This document shows positions 54,958-63,711 of a DNA stretch of 64,000 nucleotides, in pieces; the stretch's first letter is position 1, and each line of letters opens with the position of its first letter. The notes under the pieces were generated by a model. The model was not told where the DNA came from. It searched no databases and saw only the letters and a program-made list of their open reading frames with translations. Made by a program: the position numbers and the translations under genes. Origin of the DNA: Synechococcus sp. HK05 (lineage in GTDB: Bacteria > Cyanobacteriota > Cyanobacteriia > PCC-6307 > Cyanobiaceae); the NCBI RefSeq assembly GCF_019104765.1, contig NZ_JAHRXJ010000007.1, forward strand, positions 24,670 to 88,669. Reading direction: 5' to 3'.

Positions 54958-55463
54958 GGTTGGCCTCCTTTTGGGTTGGGTGTGTTGTTGAGGTGTGCCT
55001 TCAACTCCATCAGCCTTGCAGCGCGTTTGGTGGAGTGCTTGGAGGTTTTTGGTGGGTTGCTGGGATGGTTCTGGTGATTTTCAGGTGAGGTCTTGGGAGG
55101 CTTCTGGCTTCGATGGCCTGATCGGGCTCTGGTTTTCTTGTGCTGGGCTGTTGTTCTGCAGTTGTCAACGCAAGCAGCTTTGCCTGGAATGCCTCGGGCC
55201 TGCGCGCAGGCCAGTTGGGACTCGCTAAAGTGATTGGGTTCCGTCAGCAGTGATGTGGCGTCAGCGCACCTTCGGGTGAACGCCGCCGCCGAATGCATCG
55301 CCGGTTGACATCTATCCCCCAAGGAGGAGGTGCCCGTGAGTCACAGTTGTTCTAAGCAGGGTCTGCTGATCGCGGAGAACGCCGGCTGATTTCGGCGCCT
55401 GATTCCTAGATCATTCGGTTCCGCGACAGAGCGGACCCGGCGAGAGCCCCCGGAGAGCCAGTG
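54958..55463. other. Region upstream of peptide H; right border of accessory DNA
   Basis: The region holds degenerate promoter repeat 5 near 54997-55088. Beyond 55088 no convincing gene is seen. A large inverted repeat (AGCCCCCGGAGAGC / GCTCTCCGGGGGC, about 55446-55485) straddles the stop of the next gene and could be its terminator, though without a T run. Confidence 0.4.
54997..55088 (-). promoter_or_regulatory. Degenerate promoter repeat, copy 5 (peptide H)
   Basis: The distal end GGTGATTTTCAGGTGA matches GGTGAGTTTCATGTGA at 14 of 16 positions. The proximal end GCCTTCAACTCC resembles copy 4. The spacing to the ATG (39 nt) equals that of copy 1. The middle is not conserved, so this copy is tentative. 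Confidence 0.5.
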
Positions 55464-56876
55464 TCAGCTGTGCTCTCCGGGGGCATCGTTTGTCTGGCAC
55501 AGCTCAAGCCCGCCAGCCCAGCTGCGGCAGCGCCAGCCGGCGGCCTTGGCTTCGCGCAGCAGCTGTTGCTGGCGCTGGCGCGAGGAACCCCAGCCGGGAT
55601 CGCGGGGATTGAGCAGCAGCGCATCCAGCTCCGCCACTGCGGTCTTGTCGCGGCGTGCCCTTGGAAAGCTCACCTGTTGGCGCTGGCTCAGCTGGGGCAC
55701 CAGATAGCTGGTGGTGCTGAGGCGTGCCTCGGCTGGCACGGCGGCGATCGCCTCCCGCAGCGCCGGCAGCTGATCCACCCGCTCGAGGTAGGGCCCGGTG
55801 AAGAACCAGGGTTTGGCCAGGGCAGCCCAGCACACCACGCTCCAGCCGAAGCGTCGCCAGGGCACCGGCTGGCGCGGCTGCAGGGCCAGCCCATCGATGG
55901 CGGCCACCACGGCGATCACCGCAACGGGCAGGCTGTAGTGATGGATCAGGGTGCGCTGGGGCGCCTCCTCTGAAAGCACATTCACCAACACCAGCGGGAT
56001 GGCCCCAGCCAGCACCGGCAGCGACACCTTCCGCCAGAACGGCGCTACCGCCACGCTGATCAGCAGCAGATACACCAGCCCACCGGCCCAATCCACGTGC
56101 TGGATCAGCAGATCGGGCCGGGTCACCAGGTTGAGCAGCACCTGATCGAGGCTGTCGCCCAGATAGGAGAAGAGGGCGCCGGCGGCCTTGGGCCCGGCAT
56201 CGCTGCCCTTGAGCAGCGGATAGAGCCAGCGGTTGAGGAAGGCAAGCCAGCCCAGGGCCAGGCCGAGGGCGGCGCCCGCCCAGATCCAGCGGCGCCGCAG
56301 GGCCTGCTCGATCCCTAAACCCGCCACCACCAGCACCAGGCCATCGCGGCAGCCGAGCAGCAGCAACAGCAGCGCAAACCACAGCCAGGGCCGTTCGGCG
56401 CGGCTGGCCCAGTAGCAGCCGGCCAGAGCCGGCATCACCCACACCTCGGGGTGGAAGTCGAACAGGTTGGCGTTGAACACCACCGGCTGCAGCCACCACA
56501 GGCCGCAGGTCAGCCAGCAGAGCTTCGGGCTCAGGCCCGCCTGGCGGCCCACCCACCAGAGCGGCAGGGCGGTGAAGCTGAGCGCGGCGGCCTGGCTGGC
56601 CAGCAGCCACTGCACGCTGCCCAGAAGCCGATAGGGCAGGGCGGCGCCATAGAGGGCCCAGGCGCCGTGGTCGGCGAGCAGATGCACCCCCTCCATCGAG
56701 GAGATCGGCGGCAGGCCGCGGCTCACCAGCCAGATCCACTGATCGAAGAGGCCCAGGTCGTAGGCGTTGCTCTGCAGCAGGGCATGGCGAGCTGCGGCGC
56801 AGATCCACAACAGCAGCGCAATCGCCCCACTGGTGAGCCAGAGGTTGCGGGGCGGCAGGCTTCGGCTTTCGGGCAT
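55464..56876 (-). CDS. DUF2079 membrane protein (GT-C-like)
   Basis: The 470-aa protein has about ten transmembrane helices. AYDLGLFDQWIWLVSRG (first periplasmic loop with an acidic pair) and FDFHPEVWVMPAL are the DUF2079 signature. The family resembles GT-C glycosyltransferases that use polyprenyl-phosphate sugars. A second member is encoded at 59884. It is divergent from the GtrA-ChbG fusion. Confidence 0.85.
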   Translation of the reverse strand: MPESRSLPPRNLWLTSGAIALLLWICAAARHALLQSNAYDLGLFDQWIWLVSRGLPPISSMEGVHLLADHGAWALYGAALPYRLLGSVQWLLASQAAALSFTALPLWWVGRQAGLSPKLCWLTCGLWWLQPVVFNANLFDFHPEVWVMPALAGCYWASRAERPWLWFALLLLLLGCRDGLVLVVAGLGIEQALRRRWIWAGAALGLALGWLAFLNRWLYPLLKGSDAGPKAAGALFSYLGDSLDQVLLNLVTRPDLLIQHVDWAGGLVYLLLISVAVAPFWRKVSLPVLAGAIPLVLVNVLSEEAPQRTLIHHYSLPVAVIAVVAAIDGLALQPRQPVPWRRFGWSVVCWAALAKPWFFTGPYLERVDQLPALREAIAAVPAEARLSTTSYLVPQLSQRQQVSFPRARRDKTAVAELDALLLNPRDPGWGSSRQRQQQLLREAKAAGWRCRSWAGGLELCQTNDAPGEHS

Positions 56877-56927
56877 GGCGGATGCTCAGGCGCCGAGCTT
56901 CCCATAGGCTGCCGGCCCTGGCCATGG

Positions 56928-58199
56928 ATGGCGGTGGGCGTGCGGGCGAAGCTGGCGGAGCTGATGCGCTATGGCGGCGTGGGGGTGCTGGCCGCGGCGA
57001 TCCATGCCCTGGTGCTGCTGAGCGGTGAACGCCTGGGGGCGCCGCTGCCCCTGGCCAACCTGCTCGGCTTCCTGCTGGCTTCGGTTTGGGGTTATTTGGC
57101 CCATGCCCTGTTCACCTTCCGGGAACACACCGGCGGCAGCACCTTTCCGCGGCGCTGGCTGCTGATCCAAACGAGCCTCAACATCCTGGTGAGCTTGCTG
57201 CTGCCCGGCTGGCTGGGCGGCTGGGCCCGCAGCGCTGGCGGCACGCTCGTGCTGGTGTTCACCCCCACGGCGATCAACTACGTGCTCTGGTCGCTGGCGG
57301 CACGGCACAGCCGCGCCCGGCGCGCCCGCCAGGCCGCAGCAGGCCCGATTCGATTTCACGCCGATGATCTCGGCCTGCATCCGGCGGTGAACGCCACGCT
57401 CCTGGAGCTCTGCGATGCCGGCGCCCTCGATTCCGCCAGCGTGCTGGTGGCTGCACCGGCGGCAGCCGCGGCGGCCGAGGCCTGCGCCCACCGGCCCAAC
57501 TTTGAGCTGGCTCTTCACCTTTGCCTGAGCGAGGGGCCGCCCGCGGCGGATCCGGCACGCATCCCCGAGCTTCTCGATGATCAGGGCCGATTGGCGCTGG
57601 GCTTCGGGCGCTTGCTGTTGCTCGGCTGTCTGCCGCCTTGGTGGCCGCCCCGCCAGCGGGTTGAGGCCCAGCTGGCGCAGGAGCTGGAGGCTCAGATCCG
57701 ACGTTTTCAGGAGCTCTTCCCCACGCGGCCGCTGCGGCTGGATGGGCACCAGCACGTGCACCTCACGCCGCTGGTGTGGGGGCAGCTGCGCCAGTTGCCG
57801 CCTGCGTTGCAGCCGAGCTGGATCCGCAGCCTGCGCGAACCCTGGCCCTGGCGCGGCATTCCCCTGGCGCTGTGGTGGCAGGGCTGCCTGGGCCTCGGGC
57901 CGATCAAGTGGTTGCTGCTGCGCCTGCTTAACCGCGGCCGTGCCGCCGAGCTGGCCCGCCGCGGTATCGCCACCAATGCCGGCTTCTGCGGGGTGCTGTT
58001 CACCGGCCGGATCGATGCGGTGGTGGTGGCGGCGGCCCAGCGCCAGCTGCGCCCCAGCGGTGGTTTAGTGCTGGCTCATCCGGCCCGCGGCCTGCTCGCC
58101 GACGCGCCTGAGCTACAGGCCTATCCCCTCTCGCGCCGTTTCTACGCCTCCCCCTGGCGCGCCCGGGAAGCGGAGGTGCTGATGCGCCGCACCAGATAG
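56928..58199 (+). CDS. GtrA-ChbG (YdjC) fusion protein
   Basis: The protein has 423 aa. Residues about 8-125 form a four-helix GtrA-like membrane domain (ELMRYGGVGVLAAAIHALVLL...TPTAINYVLW). Residues about 140-420 form a ChbG/YdjC carbohydrate deacetylase with FHADDLGLHPAVN, ALHLCLSEG, LDGHQHVHLTP and TNAGFCG, which include the metal-binding Asp and His residues. The frame is unbroken across the junction. GtrA proteins are thought to flip lipid-linked sugars; joining a deacetylase suggests editing of the same lipid-linked sugar. ATG 56928 gives the normal GtrA N-terminus. Confidence 0.85.
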   Translation: MAVGVRAKLAELMRYGGVGVLAAAIHALVLLSGERLGAPLPLANLLGFLLASVWGYLAHALFTFREHTGGSTFPRRWLLIQTSLNILVSLLLPGWLGGWARSAGGTLVLVFTPTAINYVLWSLAARHSRARRARQAAAGPIRFHADDLGLHPAVNATLLELCDAGALDSASVLVAAPAAAAAAEACAHRPNFELALHLCLSEGPPAADPARIPELLDDQGRLALGFGRLLLLGCLPPWWPPRQRVEAQLAQELEAQIRRFQELFPTRPLRLDGHQHVHLTPLVWGQLRQLPPALQPSWIRSLREPWPWRGIPLALWWQGCLGLGPIKWLLLRLLNRGRAAELARRGIATNAGFCGVLFTGRIDAVVVAAAQRQLRPSGGLVLAHPARGLLADAPELQAYPLSRRFYASPWRAREAEVLMRRTR

Positions 58200-59137
58200 G
58201 GCGGCCGCCGCTTGCTCTCTTCAAAGATGCGACCGATGTATTCCCCGAGGATGCCGATGCCGATCAGCTGCACCCCACCAAGGAACAGCACCGCCACGAT
58301 CAGCGAGGCGTAGCCCGGCACATCGATGCCGTGCAGCAGCGTGCTCACCACCAGGAACAGCGCATACACCAGGCTGATCAGCGAGATCACCATGCCCACA
58401 CCGATCCAGATGCGCAGGGGCAGCACCGAGAAGCTGAAGATGCCATCGAGGGCATAGCTGAACAGCCGCCGGGCGTTCCAGGTGGTGGCCCCGCTGCTGC
58501 GCTGCGGGCGGTCGTAGCTGATGTCCACGCTGCGAAAGCCCGTCCAGGGGAACAGCGCTTTGGAGAAGCGGGTGCCTTCGCGCATGTCGGTGAGGGCGCG
58601 CACCACCGGTTGGCTGAGCAGGCGGAAATCACCGGCGCCATCCACCAGCTGCACCGAATCGGTGAGGCGGTTGAACAGGGAATAGAAGCCGGAGGCGCTG
58701 AGGATCTTGAGGGTGGATTCCTGATCGGCGGCGCTGCGGATCGCCGTCACCATTTCGGCGCCCTCCTGCCAGTGGCGCACCATCTCCGGGATCAGCTCCG
58801 GTGGGTGCTGCAGGTCGGCATCGATCAGCACCACCGCATCGCAGCGGCCGCGCGCCTGATCCAGCCCGGCGAGCATCGCTGCTTCTTTGCCGAAGTTACG
58901 GGTGAGTTCGATCAGGCTGATCGGCAGGGCCCCGGGCTGATCGCGGCGGGCTTCGATCTCGGCGCGGATCACGGCGGCGGTGGTGTCGCGGGAGCCGTCG
59001 TCGATCAGCAGCAGCTGCTCCGCGACGCCCAGCGCTTCGATCGCTCGGATGAACTCCTGAATGCCAGCGGCCTCGTTGAAGCAGGCGGCCACCACCCAGA
59101 GGCTCGGCGGCTCGGCGGCGCTCGATGGCGGGGTCAT
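58142..59137 (-). CDS. GT2 family polyprenyl-phosphate glycosyltransferase
   Basis: The 331-aa protein has VVAACFNEAAGI, IDDGSRD, LIDADLQHPPEL and a C-terminal pair of transmembrane helices followed by GEYIGRIFEESKRRPPYLV, the usual end of GtrB/ArnC-like enzymes. It probably makes the lipid-linked sugar used by the neighbouring membrane proteins. It overlaps the fusion gene's 3' end by 58 nt (convergent). Confidence 0.92.
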   Translation of the reverse strand: MTPPSSAAEPPSLWVVAACFNEAAGIQEFIRAIEALGVAEQLLLIDDGSRDTTAAVIRAEIEARRDQPGALPISLIELTRNFGKEAAMLAGLDQARGRCDAVVLIDADLQHPPELIPEMVRHWQEGAEMVTAIRSAADQESTLKILSASGFYSLFNRLTDSVQLVDGAGDFRLLSQPVVRALTDMREGTRFSKALFPWTGFRSVDISYDRPQRSSGATTWNARRLFSYALDGIFSFSVLPLRIWIGVGMVISLISLVYALFLVVSTLLHGIDVPGYASLIVAVLFLGGVQLIGIGILGEYIGRIFEESKRRPPYLVRRISTSASRARQGEA

Positions 59138-59234
59138 CCGGTAGGCCCGATCGCTCGGACGTGAATGGCGTGCATCAGCAAAGCATTGGCGTTGTTAACG
59201 CAGTCTTAAGGTTCGATTCAGTCTTGGTGTACGC

Positions 59235-59918
59235 ATGACTGCGGAGCAGCAGCGCACGATCCACACACCCTGGGGCAGCCTCACCCCGGCGGTGGATCTG
59301 GCGCCACTGGTTTACCTGCTGGTGCTCTACGGGCTGGTCTACTTCCTCCCCTTCGGCGTGTTCGAAGCCTGGGTCACCGGTGAAGACGGCCCCGTGGAGT
59401 GGCTCCAGTTCGCGGCCTACGCCGGGGCCTGTGGGTGCAGCCTGCGGGTGCTGTGGCTGCGCCGCCGCCAGTGGCGCTCGCTGCAGTGGCTGGCCTGGCT
59501 GCTGCTCACGCTGTTTCTCTTCTACGTGGCAGCAGAGGAGATCAGCTGGGGTGAGCGCATCCATGGCTGGGGTGTGGAAGCGTTGCGCAGCATCAACGCC
59601 CAGAAGGAAACCAACATCCACAACCTGCCGGCGGTGCAGAACTATCTGCATGTGTCGTTCATCAGTGCAGGGCTGTTCTTTGGCTATGCCGGCTGGCGCT
59701 GGATGCCCCGGATCGAAGCCTGGCCGGCTCGGCGCTACAGCCTCTATTTCCTGTTTGTGGCGCTCTTCTACACCTATTTCGATCTGAGCTGGATCAGCCA
59801 CGCCGAGCGCATCCGTAACGATCAAGAAGGGATCGAGCTGCTGATGGCCGTGGGTCTGTTTCTGCACACGCGCTACTGGGCGTTCAAGCCTGCTTCGCCT
59901 CCCGCACAAGCTGCGTGA
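59235..59918 (+). CDS. Unknown polytopic membrane protein
   Basis: The 227-aa protein has about six hydrophobic segments. The loop AAEEISWGERIHGWG followed by QKETNIHNL recurs in a bacterial membrane family of unknown function. The conserved Glu, His and Asn residues suggest an active site or ligand site. The AT-rich stretch TTAACGCAGTCTTAAGG upstream may hold its promoter. It overlaps the convergent DUF2079 gene by 35 nt. Confidence 0.72.
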   Translation: MTAEQQRTIHTPWGSLTPAVDLAPLVYLLVLYGLVYFLPFGVFEAWVTGEDGPVEWLQFAAYAGACGCSLRVLWLRRRQWRSLQWLAWLLLTLFLFYVAAEEISWGERIHGWGVEALRSINAQKETNIHNLPAVQNYLHVSFISAGLFFGYAGWRWMPRIEAWPARRYSLYFLFVALFYTYFDLSWISHAERIRNDQEGIELLMAVGLFLHTRYWAFKPASPPAQAA

Positions 59919-61491
59919 GCTGCCGTTCCGCGGCGGGAACAACGGGGCCACGGCGCTGCAGGATCACCACGCCATCGTTCACGGCCTGCACGCGATAGCC
60001 CTGCTGCGGCAAGGTTTTCAGCAGCCGCAGGCTTCGCTTGAGCGCTTTCTGCTCCTGCGGGAAGGCCGGCGCGTAGCGCTGTTGGTGGTTGAGATCCACG
60101 GCGACCCACTCCACGGGCCTGGGCTCGCCTGAGCGGGTTTGATAGGCCGTGTGGTCGGGGAAGCGCACCAGCACTTCGCGAGCCGCCAGGTGGGGAATCA
60201 GTTGGTTGCTGGCGGCAACGCTGGCCTCGCGAGGGATCAGCGCCAGGGCGGCATGGGCCTGCTGGGCGTGCTGCCATTGCTGCAGCGGTGAGCTGACCAC
60301 CAGGGGCTGGAAGCTATCTGGCATCAGCCAGGAGAGGCTGCGATTCGGATTGCTGCCCAGGGTGAACAGCAGCGAAAGCACGATGCAGCCGGCCCACACC
60401 CGCCGCAGTCGCCGGGAGGCGAAAAGCTGTTGATGGCGTTCCCACCAGAGGGTGCAACCGGCAAACAGGCCTGGCACTACCAGATAGGTGTAGCGGATGT
60501 TGATCGAAAGGGGATTGTTCGAGCCCTGGGCCAGCAGCAAGCCAAGCAGCGGCAGCCCCATCAGCAGCCAGCTGTCGAGCGCGATCCAGGGGATAAACAG
60601 CAGGGGTAGGCCCTGGCCCGCCAGATAGAGCAGCGTTTCTCGCGGCGGGCTCAGCAGCTCCTGCAGCAGCACCAGCGGTTGCTGAAGCGCCAGCGCGGCG
60701 GTTTCCAGGCTGCTGGCCTGCTTCTGGCCCTGCAGGTACTGACCGAAGTTCTCCACCATGAACCGGCGGGAATTGTCGTGGCTGAAGAGCGGCATCAGCA
60801 CGTTGGTGACAAGCACAACCCAGCCACCGCCCCACGCGATCAGGGCCAGGGCCAGGGGCCAGCGCGAGCGCTGCCGCACCAGCAGCCAGAGGCCGATGCC
60901 CACCAGCACCACGCCGGTGTCTTCCCGGATCAGGGGCAGCAGCAGCGCCGCCGGCAGGATCAGCGCCAGCCGCCGCTCCAGCAGACCCAGCAGCAGCACA
61001 AACACGCACAGCGGCAGCTGGCTGAGATCGGTGAAATTGCCCAGGGCGGGCCCGATCACCGCGTTGGCGCCGAAGAAGGCCAGGGTGAGCATCGCCGCCA
61101 GATCCGGCTCCAGCCGCCGGCGGGCCAGGCGGTGCAGCACCAGGCCGGCCGCAGCGATCAGAGCCACCTGCAGCAGCGGTAGGGCCCACTTGCCCAGTAG
61201 GGCCACCAGCGGCATCCACAGCAGCAGCGTGGGCGTGAAGTGCTGGCCGAGGCGGTGATAGCCAAGGGCGGGGAGCTCAGCGCCGTGCACCACGTTGGTG
61301 GAGAGCTGAGAGGAGAGCGTGCTCTCGAAGGGATGGCCGCCCAGCCCGTTCCAGAGCACTTGAAACAGGATGCCCTGATCCATCGTGGCGGCCAGGCAGT
61401 GCAGTCGCCACCACTGCAGCGCCCAGCCCAGCAGGGTGAACACCCCTGCGGCCAGCCACACCCGTTGTTCGGGGCTGAGGCGCTGGTTCAT
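59884..61491 (-). CDS. DUF2079 membrane protein (second copy)
   Basis: The 535-aa protein has about eleven helices. MDQGILFQVLWNGLGGHPFEST replaces the AYDLGLFDQ loop of the first DUF2079 protein but keeps the acidic DQG. LSINIRYTYLVVPGLF and the long soluble C-terminal part fit the family. It is translationally coupled to the upstream GT39 gene by a 4-nt overlap. Confidence 0.83.
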   Translation of the reverse strand: MNQRLSPEQRVWLAAGVFTLLGWALQWWRLHCLAATMDQGILFQVLWNGLGGHPFESTLSSQLSTNVVHGAELPALGYHRLGQHFTPTLLLWMPLVALLGKWALPLLQVALIAAAGLVLHRLARRRLEPDLAAMLTLAFFGANAVIGPALGNFTDLSQLPLCVFVLLLGLLERRLALILPAALLLPLIREDTGVVLVGIGLWLLVRQRSRWPLALALIAWGGGWVVLVTNVLMPLFSHDNSRRFMVENFGQYLQGQKQASSLETAALALQQPLVLLQELLSPPRETLLYLAGQGLPLLFIPWIALDSWLLMGLPLLGLLLAQGSNNPLSINIRYTYLVVPGLFAGCTLWWERHQQLFASRRLRRVWAGCIVLSLLFTLGSNPNRSLSWLMPDSFQPLVVSSPLQQWQHAQQAHAALALIPREASVAASNQLIPHLAAREVLVRFPDHTAYQTRSGEPRPVEWVAVDLNHQQRYAPAFPQEQKALKRSLRLLKTLPQQGYRVQAVNDGVVILQRRGPVVPAAERQLTQLVREAKQA

Positions 61492-63530
61492 GGCTGCTTC
61501 AGCTGCTCAGACACGGATTGAACCGCTGCCGGCAAGCTGCTGCGCAGGGCGATTGGGCCGCGTGGGTCGAAGCAGAGGCTGCGACTCAGATCACGCAGGG
61601 CGAGCAGCACTGAAGCGGCGCTGGGATCGCTGGCTGGTGTGTCGGCCACCCGGGCGGCACCGCAGCTGCGCCAGCCGGCCAGCTGCACCACGCTTCGATA
61701 CGCGCTGGGCCAGTGGCCAGGCCCCTCGAGCTGCTCCAGGCGGGCAAACCAGTGGTCGGCCTGGAGCGGCCGGTTCTGCAGCACGGCCAGCAGGGCCAGG
61801 CTCCAGAGCGCATCGCGATCGCTGGGGTTGCGCTGCAGTTGGGCGTGGGCCCATTGGCTCACCTCCGCTTGATAACTGAAGCGCGGATCCAGCAGGTGCC
61901 AAGGACCAATCGCCGCAAACACAGGCTGCAGGCCTCGGGGGCCCTGCTCGAGCCCGCGGGCCAGGGCGATGAAGCGCTGCTGGAAGCTGCTGGGGGCTCC
62001 CGCGCCGGGCTTGCGGCGCCAGAGCTCCAGTTGGCGGCCCTTGCTCCAGGGCCAGGTCTGCACCGGTTCGTAGCGGCCGTCGCGGCGCACGGCACGGCTC
62101 AGGGTGCGGGCGGAAGGCCGGGTGGTGCCTTGATCGCCGTTGGCGATCAGCCACCACTGCCCCTGCTCTAGGGCCAGCTCTTGCTCGCCAGGGTTGCGCC
62201 CCAGCCGCCGCACCAGGATCTGGCCGCCCTGCTGGCGGCCCAGCAGGGTGAGGCTGTGCTCATTGAGATCGGGGCTGCTGCCGCTGATCAGCAGGGTGGT
62301 GGGGGCTTCGCCCACCTGCGCCCGCAGCTGCTGCATCGCCGCCACCACGCTGGAGGGTGGCTCGCGATCCAGCTGGCTCCAACTGGCCTGGGCTTCGATT
62401 CCAGCGGCGCTGAGCAGGCCCAGAGCCAGGGCGCCGCCGGCCCAGCGGCTCGAGCGCTGCTGGGCGACCCACTGGCCCAGGGCCCACCAGCCGCGGGCCA
62501 GCAGCAGCGCCAGCAGCGGCAGCACCGGAGCGATGTAGCGCTCGTCTTTGTTGGGGCTGAGGCTGGTGCAGAGCCAGCCGCTGATGGCAACGCCCAGCAG
62601 CCAGGCCCAGCCGGCTGGCCAGCGCTGGCGCCAGTGGCCCCGTTGCTGCCAGCCCAGCAGGGCTAGCCCCGCCAGGCCGGCGCCGAGGCTGGCGGCACCC
62701 AGCTGTTGGCTCCAGAGGCGGGGATACCAAATCAGGCTGCGGGGATCGAGGCTGCCGGGATCGCCTTCAGCCGCGCCGGAGCTGATCACAGCGCGCTCGG
62801 TGCCGCCGAGGGTGGTGATCCAGTTGTGCTGCAGCCAGGGCAGCAGCAGCGCCAGCACCAGGGCCAGGGCCGCCCAGGCCTGCCAGCGGCGCTTGGGCTG
62901 CCCCTGAGCTTGGCCGAAGCTCCACAGGGCTGGCAGCGCCAGCAACAGCAGGGCGCTCTGTTTGATCAGCAGGGCCGCGGCAATGGCACCGCTGGCCGCC
63001 AGGGCCTGGCTCCAACGGCCGCCGCCATCGCGCCGCTGCCAGCGCCACAGCAGCCACAGGGCCAGGCTGCAGCTGGCGGTGAGGGGCATGTCGAGGGTGA
63101 AGTCCACCCGCAGGGCGGAGAGTGCAGGCGCCAGGGCCACCAGGGCGGCGGCCAGCAGGCCAAAGCCAGGGGCCAGCAGCTGGCGGCCCCAGCGAGCGAT
63201 CACCAGCAGCAGCAGGCCGTGCCAGAGGCTGAGGGCCCAGCAGGCGCCATCCACGCTTTCGCCGGCTGCGGCCATCACCGTGCCGCTCACCAGCGAAGCC
63301 AGCGGCGGAATCTTGGGAGAAAGATCCAGCAGCCCCTGCCAGCCCGGCCAGCCGCCGCCTTGCAGCAACCCGAGGGCTCGGCCGTGATCGATCGCGCTGT
63401 TGAGGTAATCGGCCTGATCCCAGGCGGGCAGCCGTTGATCGGCCTGCAGCCAGGCGCGATCGGCGGCGGTGGCGACGAGCCAGAGGACTACGAGCAGTAG
63501 CCACCACAGCCAGGGCGAGCGCTTGAACAC
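61488..63530 (-). CDS. GT39/ArnT-like membrane glycosyltransferase
   Basis: The 680-aa protein has an N-terminal half with about ten helices. The first periplasmic loop PAWDQADYLNSA carries the catalytic-type Asp, and LRVDFTLDMPLTASCSLALWLLW is a typical PMT/ArnT segment. A long soluble C-terminal region follows (about 430-680) with helical-repeat character. It probably transfers a sugar from a polyprenyl carrier to an acceptor in the periplasm. Confidence 0.83.
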   Translation of the reverse strand: MFKRSPWLWWLLLVVLWLVATAADRAWLQADQRLPAWDQADYLNSAIDHGRALGLLQGGGWPGWQGLLDLSPKIPPLASLVSGTVMAAAGESVDGACWALSLWHGLLLLVIARWGRQLLAPGFGLLAAALVALAPALSALRVDFTLDMPLTASCSLALWLLWRWQRRDGGGRWSQALAASGAIAAALLIKQSALLLLALPALWSFGQAQGQPKRRWQAWAALALVLALLLPWLQHNWITTLGGTERAVISSGAAEGDPGSLDPRSLIWYPRLWSQQLGAASLGAGLAGLALLGWQQRGHWRQRWPAGWAWLLGVAISGWLCTSLSPNKDERYIAPVLPLLALLLARGWWALGQWVAQQRSSRWAGGALALGLLSAAGIEAQASWSQLDREPPSSVVAAMQQLRAQVGEAPTTLLISGSSPDLNEHSLTLLGRQQGGQILVRRLGRNPGEQELALEQGQWWLIANGDQGTTRPSARTLSRAVRRDGRYEPVQTWPWSKGRQLELWRRKPGAGAPSSFQQRFIALARGLEQGPRGLQPVFAAIGPWHLLDPRFSYQAEVSQWAHAQLQRNPSDRDALWSLALLAVLQNRPLQADHWFARLEQLEGPGHWPSAYRSVVQLAGWRSCGAARVADTPASDPSAASVLLALRDLSRSLCFDPRGPIALRSSLPAAVQSVSEQLKQP

Positions 63531-63711
63531 AGGCAGCGGTAGGGCGGCGGACTAGGAGAAGTCTGCGCGAGTCGCGCTAAAGGGCCTATTTGGTATCGGT
63601 TGCTACATGCCATTGGGCTTTGTGGCACAGGAGCCCTGTGTTCCCCATGGCATGGCTTGCAAAATGGCCACACGGCGCGTTGCGCCCAATTCCTCTTTTG
63701 GTGTGAGGACC

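Noticed and set aside
37471..55088. Presence of a lanthionine synthetase, radical SAM, YcaO or nitrile-hydratase enzyme with the peptides
   Set aside because: No frame in the region has LanM zinc ligands, CxxxCxxC, or YcaO ATP-grasp-like motifs, so peptide modification is not claimed.
54954..55322. A 122-codon minus-strand frame ending in PKGGQP upstream of peptide H
   Set aside because: Its last codons are simply the AGGAGG ribosome-binding site and leader of peptide H read as protein. Composition is low-complexity, no RBS or family motif is seen, and it covers the promoter repeat.
37308..55400. Search for an att repeat of the tRNA-Ser 3' end at the right side of the accessory region
   Set aside because: Short pieces such as GGGTTCGA occur near 43664 and 43994 but never extend to the CCCTCCCTCTCCG end, so no att site can be claimed.
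56451..56927. Upstream extension of the GtrA-ChbG frame to 56451
   Set aside because: It is antisense to the DUF2079 gene and has no transmembrane or conserved pattern; GtrA homology begins just after ATG 56928.
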